Source of the DNA: Desulfobacter latus
GTDB taxonomy: Bacteria > Desulfobacterota > Desulfobacteria > Desulfobacterales > Desulfobacteraceae
NCBI RefSeq assembly: GCF_013389365.1
Contig: NZ_JACADJ010000032.1
Coordinates: 1 to 40,975 of the forward strand
DNA: 40,975 nt
Direction of reading: 5' to 3'
A program made the translations under genes and the position numbers. Positions 34,583-40,975 of the stretch are shown piece by piece. Numbering within the stretch: position 1 is the stretch's first letter; every line of letters starts with the position of its first letter. The notes beneath the pieces were generated by a model that searched no databases, had not been told where the DNA came from, and saw nothing but the letters and a program-made list of their open reading frames with translations.

Positions 34583-36064
34583 CTAACCTCCTGTAAAACC
34601 GGTTACGGCAAGGGTTGAAAGCTTCAGAAAGGGTTGGGGGACAAAAAAGAATATAAAGGATATCAATGCGGTGATCACCAGGGGGACCACGCACATCACA
34701 GGTGCTTCGTCAAATTTGCGTTCAAACATGGCCTCCGCCGGTGTGCAGAAAAACGCCTTGTAAAATATGGGCATGAAATAGGCGGCATTGAGAAGAGAAG
34801 AGGTTAAAAGCACAAAGAGCATAACGGCCTGATCCCCTTCAAGGGTGCCTAAAACCAGATACCATTTGCTGATAAACCCACCCGTGGGCGGCAGTCCGAT
34901 AATGGACATGGCGCCGATGAGAAAAGCGGTCATGGTGACGGGCATGCGATAGCCGATGCCCACCATCTGGCTTAAATATTTTTTGCCTGTGGCCACATAA
35001 ATGGCGCCGGCACAGAAAAACAGGGTAATCTTGCCGAATGCATGCATGGTGATATGCAGAATCCCTCCGGTCATACCTTTGGGTGACAGAAGCGCTGCAC
35101 CAAGGACGATATAAGAGAGCTGACCAATGGTGGAATAGGCCAACCGCCGTTTGAACTCATCCTGGGACAGGGCAATGGCGGAACTGGTCAGAATGGTCAC
35201 CGAAGCAATAAACGCCACAAGTCCGCCAAGGCCTAAAGAGGAGAGAAGTTCCACCCCGAAAATACCGGTCAGCACCCGGATAATGGAAAAAACCCCCACC
35301 TTGACAACGGCCACGGCATGCAGCAACGCCGATACCGGGGTTGGCGCCACCATGGCAGCCGGCAGCCAGGTGTGTACGGGCATGATGCCGGCCTTGGCAA
35401 ACCCGAAGACAAACATCAGCAGCAGAACCGTGGCAGACGGTGTTGACAGCTGACCTGTAAAAATACCGGCTGCCGAAAATTCAAGGGTGCCGGTGGCGTG
35501 GTAGCACCAGATCATGGCCGGCAACACAAGACCAATGGAGGTGCCGAGAATAAAGGTCAGATACCTGCGGCCCGACACCTTGGACGTTTCATCCTGATGG
35601 TGCGTGACCAAAGGATAGGTGGCCAAAGATAAAATTTCATAAAAAAGATACAGGGTGATCAGGTTCGCGGAAAATGCCGCCCCGATGGTGGCGGAAATAG
35701 CCAGGGCAAAAAAGGCGACAAACCGGGTTTGACTGTGTTCGTTAAGTCCGCGCATGTAGCCGATGGAATACATGGCTGTGATAATGTAAAGAGATGATGC
35801 CACCAGGGCAAAGAGCATACCCAATGCGTCTACGCTCAGGGCAATGTCAGCCCCCGGTGCAATGGGAAACAGTGTCAGCCCGATGCGGTTTCCATCCAGA
35901 ACCGCCGGTACCATGGAGACCACCAGAGCAAATGAGAGGATACCGGCAATGAAGGTCCAGGCTTCGCGGACATTGGGCCGCCCCCCGGAAGAAACCAGTA
36001 CCGGAATCACTGCCAGGGGGATCAACACAGCCAAAACAGGTTTGATCGATTGTATAAATTCCAT
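34583..36064 (-). CDS. Mrp/Mnh-type antiporter subunit D (second copy in order of transcription)
   Basis: 493 residues, about 14 membrane helices. Proton-path residues: Glu in LYLFYEILSLATYPLV and Lys in FGFAKAGIMPVHTWLPAAMV, followed by PTPVSALLHAVAVVKVG. These define the NuoL/M/N-MrpD family that moves protons (and, in Mrp complexes, cations). It begins 11 bp after the stop of the 499-aa paralogue and belongs to the same operon. The paralogue and this gene are clearly different sequences, so they are not a recent duplication. Confidence 0.88.
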   Translation of the reverse strand: MEFIQSIKPVLAVLIPLAVIPVLVSSGGRPNVREAWTFIAGILSFALVVSMVPAVLDGNRIGLTLFPIAPGADIALSVDALGMLFALVASSLYIITAMYSIGYMRGLNEHSQTRFVAFFALAISATIGAAFSANLITLYLFYEILSLATYPLVTHHQDETSKVSGRRYLTFILGTSIGLVLPAMIWCYHATGTLEFSAAGIFTGQLSTPSATVLLLMFVFGFAKAGIMPVHTWLPAAMVAPTPVSALLHAVAVVKVGVFSIIRVLTGIFGVELLSSLGLGGLVAFIASVTILTSSAIALSQDEFKRRLAYSTIGQLSYIVLGAALLSPKGMTGGILHITMHAFGKITLFFCAGAIYVATGKKYLSQMVGIGYRMPVTMTAFLIGAMSIIGLPPTGGFISKWYLVLGTLEGDQAVMLFVLLTSSLLNAAYFMPIFYKAFFCTPAEAMFERKFDEAPVMCVVPLVITALISFIFFFVPQPFLKLSTLAVTGFTGG

Positions 36065-36075
36065 GTATGCCTTTT

Positions 36076-37575
36076 TTAAGAACGAAGTAACGGCCAGATC
36101 AATCTGACAACAATGGTTTTGGAATACATCCCCACTACGATGAGGCTGATGCCGGCGATACCCAGAACCGCAAGGGATATGGCCGGCGCCTCCTGAATTG
36201 CCACGGTGGTGTGCCGGCCGTGGGTATCGCTGCCATGACCAACATGGGTGTCGGGGGATTCAAAAAAACAGACCTCAAATACCTTGAAAAAAAGAACTGC
36301 ACAGATCAAGGATGACATGATCAGGGCTGCGGCAAAATGCCAGGCTCCGGCTTTAAACGCCCCTAAGATCAGATACCATTTGGAGAAAAATCCGCAGGTG
36401 GGCGGTACCCCCACAATGCTGAAGGCCGCCAGAACAAACCCGGTCATGGTCCAGGGCATTTTGGCAAAAAGCCCTTTAAGATCCTTTATCTGAACCCGGT
36501 CCAGTTTATAAACCATATTGCCCACGGCAAGGAACAAGGCAAAGGTCATTAGCCCATCGTTCAGGATGTGAAGCACAGCGCCTGTTAGACCTAAATTATT
36601 GCCAAGCCAGGCACCGCCCACCATATACCCGATTTCACACACAATAATATAGGCAAGCATCTTCTTTAAATTTGTCTGGGCCAGGGCCATGACACCGCCG
36701 GCCAGAATGGCGATGGTGCCGAGCCACACAAGAGTATCGGCGATATGAAGTTTTATGAAAATATAATCCAGCCCAAAGACCGTGATCATCAGACGCACCA
36801 TGACATAAACCATCACTTTGGTCATCAGCGGTGCCACAATCCGTGCAAATCCCACCGGTGCATAGCTGTAGGCATTGGGCAACCAGACATGCAGGGGGAA
36901 CAGGGCCATTTTGATAAATACCCCCACAAGGCACAGGATAAAGGCAGTCAAAATCGTGGTGGAGTCCTGGAGGGTTGGGATCATGGTGGCAAACTCAGCC
37001 ATGTTCAGGGTGCCGGTTTTAATGTAGATGTACCCCACCCCTAAAAGATAGAACGAGGCGCCTATGACGCCCACAAAAACATAATTTAAAGCGGAAATCG
37101 GTCCCCTGTCCCTGTCGCCTAAAGCGATCATGGTGTAGGAACTTAACGAGGTGATCTCAATGAGGACGTACAGATTAAATAAGTCGCCTGTAGAGGCCAC
37201 ACCGGTCAGCCCCACCACAAAAAGCAGATACATCGCGTAAAAGGATGGGCGTCGGTCCGGCATCTCCTGTTTAATATTGGGCCGGGATGCCGCAAGATTT
37301 AAAAAGGCAATGGCTGTAATCAATACCAGGACCATGGCATTTAAGGTATCAATGCGGTACTCAATACCCATGGGCGGCGCCCAGCCGCCCATGTGGTAGG
37401 CAATGGGACCGTGACCTGCCACATAGATCAGATCCCGGACAGCTGCGGCGCAGGAGATCCCTGTGGCGATCAGTGCCGCAGGATAGGCATACCGCTCCTC
37501 TACAAAAGATAGAATCCCGGCAGTCAAAGCGCCGACCAGGGGGGCGATGACGACAATGGCTGGATAATGAATCAT
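36076..37575 (-). CDS. mnhD: Mrp/Mnh-type antiporter subunit D
   Basis: 499 residues, about 14 membrane helices. The Glu lies in LFNLYVLIEITSLSSYTMIA, the Lys in KMALFPLHVWLPNAYSYAPV and a second lysine in PLMTKVMVYVMVRL. The start overlaps the end of subunit C by 4 bp. A histidine-rich loop (HVGHGSDTHGRHTT) sits near the C-terminus. Gene order C-D matches Mrp operons. Confidence 0.9.
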   Translation of the reverse strand: MIHYPAIVVIAPLVGALTAGILSFVEERYAYPAALIATGISCAAAVRDLIYVAGHGPIAYHMGGWAPPMGIEYRIDTLNAMVLVLITAIAFLNLAASRPNIKQEMPDRRPSFYAMYLLFVVGLTGVASTGDLFNLYVLIEITSLSSYTMIALGDRDRGPISALNYVFVGVIGASFYLLGVGYIYIKTGTLNMAEFATMIPTLQDSTTILTAFILCLVGVFIKMALFPLHVWLPNAYSYAPVGFARIVAPLMTKVMVYVMVRLMITVFGLDYIFIKLHIADTLVWLGTIAILAGGVMALAQTNLKKMLAYIIVCEIGYMVGGAWLGNNLGLTGAVLHILNDGLMTFALFLAVGNMVYKLDRVQIKDLKGLFAKMPWTMTGFVLAAFSIVGVPPTCGFFSKWYLILGAFKAGAWHFAAALIMSSLICAVLFFKVFEVCFFESPDTHVGHGSDTHGRHTTVAIQEAPAISLAVLGIAGISLIVVGMYSKTIVVRLIWPLLRS

Positions 37576-37988
37576 GATTTTATTTTTTCCGATAAGCGCA
37601 TTCTTAATTCATCTTCTTCCAGCGTCTGGTACCGCTGGTATACCTTGACACAAAGGGCCATGGCCACGCCTAAAGTAGCCACCGACACCACAATCGCGGT
37701 AAGCATGAGTACATGGGGCAAAGGATTCATGTAATCAGCGGCATGAATGGCAGCCCCGTGCCCGCCATGGCCGTGATCTCCCTTGATAATGGGGATGGTG
37801 GCATTGTGCTTGAACCCGATGGAAACATAGAACAAAATGATGGCGGTCTGAAAAATATTCATGCCCACCAGCTTTTTCATCAGGTTGTTCTTGGCAATCA
37901 TGGCATAAAGGCCGATCATCATTAAAATGACATAAAGGCAGTAATTGTATTTGGCGGCAATCAGCATGAATAATTCCGTCATTTGCAA
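37572..37988 (-). CDS. mnhC: Mrp-type antiporter subunit C (NuoK-like)
   Basis: 138 residues with three helices. KNNLMKKLVGMNIFQTAIILFYV and PLPHVLMLTAIVVSVATLGVAMAL are the NuoK/MrpC signatures. A glycine-histidine insert (GDHGHGGHGAAIH) lies in the loop after helix 2, where most MrpC proteins have none. It overlaps subunit D by 4 bp and follows subunit B by 5 bp. Confidence 0.9.
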   Translation of the reverse strand: MQMTELFMLIAAKYNYCLYVILMMIGLYAMIAKNNLMKKLVGMNIFQTAIILFYVSIGFKHNATIPIIKGDHGHGGHGAAIHAADYMNPLPHVLMLTAIVVSVATLGVAMALCVKVYQRYQTLEEDELRMRLSEKIKS

Positions 37989-37993
37989 CTCCC

Positions 37994-38812
37994 TTATAAT
38001 CCTTCGTCGTGTTTGCCTTCAGACACGATATTAATGTAAATAATGACCATGACTGCCGTCACAGACATGCCCACACCGATTTCAACCCCGAGCATACCCA
38101 ACGCCCTGATATGGTGTTCCCCGAAAATAGGGGCATATTTCTCATAATCCAGAAAGTTGCCGCCTAAAACCATGGCCGCCAGTCCAATACCCATATAGAC
38201 CAGAACCCCTGCAGCAGACAGAATGCCTAAAAACTTCTCACTCACCCGTTTGAGTAGATATTTCAGATTATAGGAGATGGCCAAAAGAATGAAGCTGGAC
38301 CCCAAAATTACGCCGCCCTGGAACCCGCCGCCCGGGGAAAAATCCCCGTGGGCCACCACATAGAGTGCATAGATCTGGATAAAAGGAATTAACATCCGGC
38401 ACACCGTTTTAATGATGGTGTCCGGCGGGAGCCACTCCTTGTCCATATCTTCAAATTCATTGCCCGCAATGATCTGTCTGTCCGGATTTTTAACATGCAG
38501 AATCACGCCGCTGGGTACATGGCGGTAATAGTGGTCTTTTTTAGGGGTGAAATCCCGGAGCAGCATAAAGCAGGCAAGGCCTGCACAAAAGACCACTGCC
38601 GTTTCAAGCATGGTGTCAATACTTCTGTAGTCGGCAAGGACGGCTGTCACAAGGTTGGGCACTTCGGTATCCCTTATGGCATTTTCAATGTAATACTTGG
38701 ATAAATGAAGGGATGCCGGCGTGTTTGGGTCCCCCCAGTCCGGCAGATCGGCTGTGCCGTACAATAAGAGCCCGCCGGTGAGGCAGACCACAATCAGACT
38801 TAGCAGTTTCAA
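37994..38812 (-). CDS. MbhE-like domain fused to Mrp subunit B
   Basis: 272 residues in two parts. Residues about 1-85 resemble the MbhE-like tail of MrpA (GTADLPDWGDPNTPASLHLS ... NLVTAVLADYRSIDTMLETAVVF). Residues about 130-270 are the MnhB domain (QIYALYVVAHGDFSPGGGFQ, GGVILGSSFILLAI ... LGMLGVEIGVGMSVTAVMV). So the end of MrpA has been joined to MrpB instead of to the main MrpA chain. It overlaps the DUF4040 gene by 4 bp. Confidence 0.87.
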   Translation of the reverse strand: MKLLSLIVVCLTGGLLLYGTADLPDWGDPNTPASLHLSKYYIENAIRDTEVPNLVTAVLADYRSIDTMLETAVVFCAGLACFMLLRDFTPKKDHYYRHVPSGVILHVKNPDRQIIAGNEFEDMDKEWLPPDTIIKTVCRMLIPFIQIYALYVVAHGDFSPGGGFQGGVILGSSFILLAISYNLKYLLKRVSEKFLGILSAAGVLVYMGIGLAAMVLGGNFLDYEKYAPIFGEHHIRALGMLGVEIGVGMSVTAVMVIIYINIVSEGKHDEGL

Positions 38813-39054
38813 TCTTTTGTCCTCCTGCTGGTTCGGAATACCGCGGCCACAAAGAATACGGTACTGACACCCGCGCCAACGCTTGCCTCAGTAAAGGCCA
38901 CATCCACAGCCCCCATTATCGCCCACAAAAGACACATCATAAAAGAATAGGCCCCAAAGAGGACGGCCGTGGCCAAAAGATCTTTTACATAGATGGCAGC
39001 CAGGGCACAGACAATGACAAAAACCAAGATAACCAGGTTAATAGACCAGTACAT
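38809..39054 (-). CDS. DUF4040 (MbhD-like) membrane subunit
   Basis: 81 residues with three helices. LLATAVLFGAYSFMMCLLWA and AIMGAVDVAFTEASVGAGVS match the DUF4040 segment of MrpA and MbhD of membrane-bound hydrogenases, with the conserved Asp/Glu pair (DVAFTEA). Here it is an independent gene instead of a domain of a large MrpA. It lies 2 bp after subunit G. Confidence 0.87.
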   Translation of the reverse strand: MYWSINLVILVFVIVCALAAIYVKDLLATAVLFGAYSFMMCLLWAIMGAVDVAFTEASVGAGVSTVFFVAAVFRTSRRTKD

Positions 39055-39056
39055 AA

Positions 39057-39401
39057 TTACTCTTCTCCTGTGCCTTGTAATTGAGATGTTTTTTTTCGGG
39101 TAAAAGGGCTTAAGCCCGCCCGCATGCCGGCATCCACAATGGCCTGGGTGGCTGTGGGAATGGAATGGAGTACAAAAAACACAATCAGCATCATCTTGAC
39201 GGACAAAAGCAAGGTACTCAAAGAGAAATGATGCAGGTTGTATGCGGCCAGACCTGACACCATGGCAAAAAGCCCTAATGTATCCAGTTTACCTGCCGGA
39301 TGAAGCCGGGTGTAAAAATCCGGCATCCGAATGATTCCCACAGTTCCCCCGAGGAAAAATAAGAAACCAATACACAGACAGATGACAACAAAAAAATTCA
39401 T
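39057..39401 (-). CDS. mnhG: Mrp-type antiporter subunit G
   Basis: 114 residues with three helices and the MnhG signature GTVGIIRMPDFYTRLHPAGK followed by DTLGL. It overlaps subunit F by 4 bp. Confidence 0.92.
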   Translation of the reverse strand: MNFFVVICLCIGFLFFLGGTVGIIRMPDFYTRLHPAGKLDTLGLFAMVSGLAAYNLHHFSLSTLLLSVKMMLIVFFVLHSIPTATQAIVDAGMRAGLSPFTRKKTSQLQGTGEE

Positions 39402-39703
39402 GAGACCTCCTTTGTTTCCCCCTTAAAGGATCCTTCATACAGACCTTTTCTTTTGTGAAAATACCGGGAGGCGGCAATGACGGCCACAAAGTTTAAAAAC
39501 CCATAGGCCAGGGCAATGTCCACAAACATGTCTACCCGCTCATACAAAAAACCTATGAGCAGAAGCAGTACAACGGTTTTGCTACCAATGGCATTGACAC
39601 CGATAAGTCGGTCTAAAATCGTGGGGCCCATCAAACATCGGTAAAAGGAAACAAACATGAGAAAACATAAGCCTAAACTGATACATAAAAAAAAGGTATT
39701 CAC
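39398..39703 (-). CDS. mnhF: Mrp-type antiporter subunit F
   Basis: 101 residues with three helices. GPTILDRLIGVNAIGSKTVV and the segment VDIALAYGFLNFVAVIAASRYF are the MnhF signatures. It overlaps subunits E and G by 4 bp each. Confidence 0.92.
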   Translation of the reverse strand: MNTFFLCISLGLCFLMFVSFYRCLMGPTILDRLIGVNAIGSKTVVLLLLIGFLYERVDMFVDIALAYGFLNFVAVIAASRYFHKRKGLYEGSFKGETKEVS

Positions 39704-40251
39704 TGTTTTTCTCCGTAAATGCCGGCTACTTTGGCAAGCATGGTTCCGGGCAGGGCATCCGCAGAGCGCCTGTCAATGGCATGAACCGAAAACAAGCCGT
39801 CCGCTGTGGCTGTGACCGTAATGGTACCCGGGGTCAGTGTTATGGAGTTGGCCAGGATGGTGATGGACAAATCCGAGGTTAGATGTGTTTGAAAAACCGT
39901 AATATGAGGATCAATCAACTCATTCATTCTCGGATGGAATATTAGAAACATCAGGTTGAAATTTGCTTTTACGATTTGCCACATCAGCCAGGGAATGTAA
40001 GCGATAAATCCGAAAAAAAGGCCTGGATAGCGGGATGTCACATTTGGAAAAAGCAGATCATGAAAAAACCAGGCCACAAGCAGACTCGATATCACGCCTA
40101 AGCTGATGAGCAATGTTGAAAAATTACCGGACAGGACCACCCAGGTTAAAAACATGAGTATAAAGGTCAAAAAAAATGATACAAACGAAAATTTTTTTTT
40201 GCGTTCTTCGGACTGAACCGAAGCGCAACTATTCGGGGCGGATTGAGCCAA
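39700..40251 (-). CDS. mnhE: Mrp-type antiporter subunit E
   Basis: 183 residues. A cytoplasmic N-terminus rich in charge is followed by two helices (FFLTFILMFLTWVVLSG; LLISLGVISSLLVAWFF) and the conserved C-terminal domain with ILANSITLTPGTITV and LFSVHAID. It is the first gene of the antiporter operon. Its translation starts 117 bp from the receiver gene end, across the long palindrome at 40325-40370. Confidence 0.9.
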   Translation of the reverse strand: MAQSAPNSCASVQSEERKKKFSFVSFFLTFILMFLTWVVLSGNFSTLLISLGVISSLLVAWFFHDLLFPNVTSRYPGLFFGFIAYIPWLMWQIVKANFNLMFLIFHPRMNELIDPHITVFQTHLTSDLSITILANSITLTPGTITVTATADGLFSVHAIDRRSADALPGTMLAKVAGIYGEKQ

Positions 40252-40324
40252 ATCAGACCTCCTTAAAAACTTGATCGTTGAGGATACAAGTTCAGGTAAC
40301 GATCACACACACCAGTCAAAGTTA

Positions 40325-40370
40325 TAATCCCCAACGCTGCATAAACATGTTTATGCAGCGTTGGGGATTA
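40325..40370. terminator. 46-bp perfect palindrome between receiver gene and antiporter operon
   Basis: The sequence runs TAATCCCCAACGCTGC to the centre ACATGT and back with no mismatch. Its right end forms the stop codon of the receiver gene (TAA of the minus strand at 40368-40370). A transcript would fold into a 23-bp stem with no true loop. It could act as a factor-independent stop for the receiver gene or as a DNA-binding site for the antiporter operon starting 75 bp away. The following T-rich stretch is weak (ATTATAACTTT), so terminator is the best but not certain call. Confidence 0.55.
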
Positions 40371-40841
40371 CGCTTTAACGCCGTAAAGCCCGCACAGTTT
40401 ATCAAGCAGCTTAACCATGCCCCCTTTATTCGATGCATCGTCTGGGCTGTCTTTAAATTCTATGTTTTGATTTTCGAATTCAAGCCGGTGGGCATGGGCC
40501 TCATGAATCGTTTTTAAGAGCATGGCCATGTCAACCGGTTTTGTTAAAAATTTGAAGGGATTGTATTTCGTACGTTTGAGTGCGCGGTCAATATTGCCGT
40601 GTGTCGTGAGTAAGATACTTGGCAAACAGGGCTGCAACTGTCTGAGGCGTTTGAGTACCTCAATGCCGTCGATGCCGGGCAGTTCCAGTTCTACAATGGC
40701 CACATCAAAATTTTCTTCTGTAGCAGCCAGGACGGCTTCTTCTCCGGAAAAGGTTGCCTTGACCGTGAATCCTTCCGACACCATACGGGTGGTAAGATAC
40801 GTTAGAAAGGTCTGTTCGTTTTCCACGAATAGAAGTTTCAT
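40368..40841 (-). CDS. CheY-like receiver protein with altered phosphorylation site
   Basis: 157 residues. A response-regulator receiver fold (beta-1 KLLFVENEQ, beta-3 VAIVELELPGIDG, beta-4 SILLTTHGN, KP motif FLTKP with K101) fills residues 1-120. About 37 residues of tail follow, with no DNA-binding domain. The phospho-acceptor Asp is replaced by Glu (E51), and the upstream acidic pair is E7-N8 in place of Asp-Asp. Glu at this place often mimics the phosphorylated state, so it may be constitutively active or phosphorylation-independent. AAAGGG lies ahead of the start. It stands upstream of the antiporter operon, on the same strand. Confidence 0.85.
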   Translation of the reverse strand: MKLLFVENEQTFLTYLTTRMVSEGFTVKATFSGEEAVLAATEENFDVAIVELELPGIDGIEVLKRLRQLQPCLPSILLTTHGNIDRALKRTKYNPFKFLTKPVDMAMLLKTIHEAHAHRLEFENQNIEFKDSPDDASNKGGMVKLLDKLCGLYGVKA

Positions 40842-40860
40842 AAAGCCCTTTTATAGAATT

Positions 40861-40912
40861 CGGCAAGAAAACCCACTGATCACCGAAGGTGTCGGTGGGA
40901 TGAATTGCCGCT
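40861..40912 (-). mobile_element. Right-end hairpin of an IS200/IS605-type element
   Basis: CGGCAA (40861-40866) pairs with TTGCCG at the far end; inside, CCCAC pairs with GTGGG and CACC with GGTG around a short loop. Such an imperfect subterminal hairpin just past the transposase stop is typical of IS200/IS605 ends, recognised as single-stranded DNA. The element extends right beyond the window and stops about 20 bp before the receiver start. Confidence 0.6.
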
Positions 40913-40914
40913 TT

Positions 40915-40974
40915 TTAGCCTTGCTGTTCAATATACCTCTTAATTGTTTCAATTGAAGCATTACCAATTGAGCA
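40915..40974 (-). CDS. C-terminal end of an IS200/IS605-family TnpA transposase (partial)
   Basis: Only 19 codons are inside the window: CSIGNASIETIKRYIEQQG, then TAA at 40915-40917. The ending SIGNASIETIKRYIEQQ is the usual C-terminus of IS200-type single-strand transposases. The catalytic HUH and Tyr residues are outside the window. Confidence 0.6.
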   Translation of the reverse strand, partial: CSIGNASIETIKRYIEQQG

Positions 40975-40975
40975 A

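Overview
The window looks like a chromosomal segment of a mesophilic, anaerobic delta-proteobacterium, most likely a sulfate reducer of the Desulfobacterales. This is an inference from gene content: pyruvate phosphate dikinase, a rhodanese/ferritin-like fusion, a split Mrp/Mbh-type antiporter operon, radical SAM and ACT/DUF711 genes, and moderate GC. No rRNA or species marker is present. About 45 protein genes, two tRNAs (Leu-CAG, Phe-GAA), several terminators and mobile debris are visible.

Region 1 (1-4000) is an AT-rich accessory island. A truncated ORF is coupled to a 442-aa protein with a PD-(D/E)XK-like motif. Next come an antisense group II intron without a reverse transcriptase ORF, an attC-like split inverted repeat, a HigB/NadS-type toxin-antitoxin pair, a second antisense intron 3' fragment with the reverse-transcriptase tail, and fragments of an ABC ATPase and a YafQ toxin. 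The geometry fits two integron gene cassettes whose attC sites were each hit by the same intron family. The TA cassette would start with TTATCA, and the sequence after its antitoxin is TGATA plus an inferred AC.

Region 2 (4000-7550, + strand) has a variant pyruvate kinase, a rhodanese/ferritin-like fusion and an NDH-2/SQR-like flavoprotein. Region 3 (15570 down to 7504, - strand) is a tight eight-gene run ribF-def-fmt-rsmB-rpe-ACT-DUF711-radical SAM. It is followed by tRNA-Leu, a flavodoxin-fold reductase and ppdK.

Region 4 (19641-25000, + strand) encodes an ABC-F protein, a two-helix membrane protein, a PilB/GspE-type ATPase fused to a cyclic-nucleotide-binding domain, and an adenine-deaminase-like enzyme. 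Region 5 (25009-30758) has queH, a YggS-type gene and a maf gene on the minus strand, then rsmE, tRNA-Phe, a secreted alkaline phosphatase and a YibE/F-family membrane protein on the plus strand.

Region 6 (40251 down to about 30867, - strand) is a large cation/proton antiporter operon: E, F, G, DUF4040, MbhE-B fusion, C, D, D, two small membrane proteins and a third antiporter subunit. It is followed by a lone cyclic-nucleotide-binding protein and a four-helix membrane protein. The MrpA functions appear to be split among separate genes. Upstream of the operon are a 46-bp perfect palindrome, a receiver protein with Glu at the phospho-acceptor position, and the end of an IS200/IS605-type element that runs out of the window.
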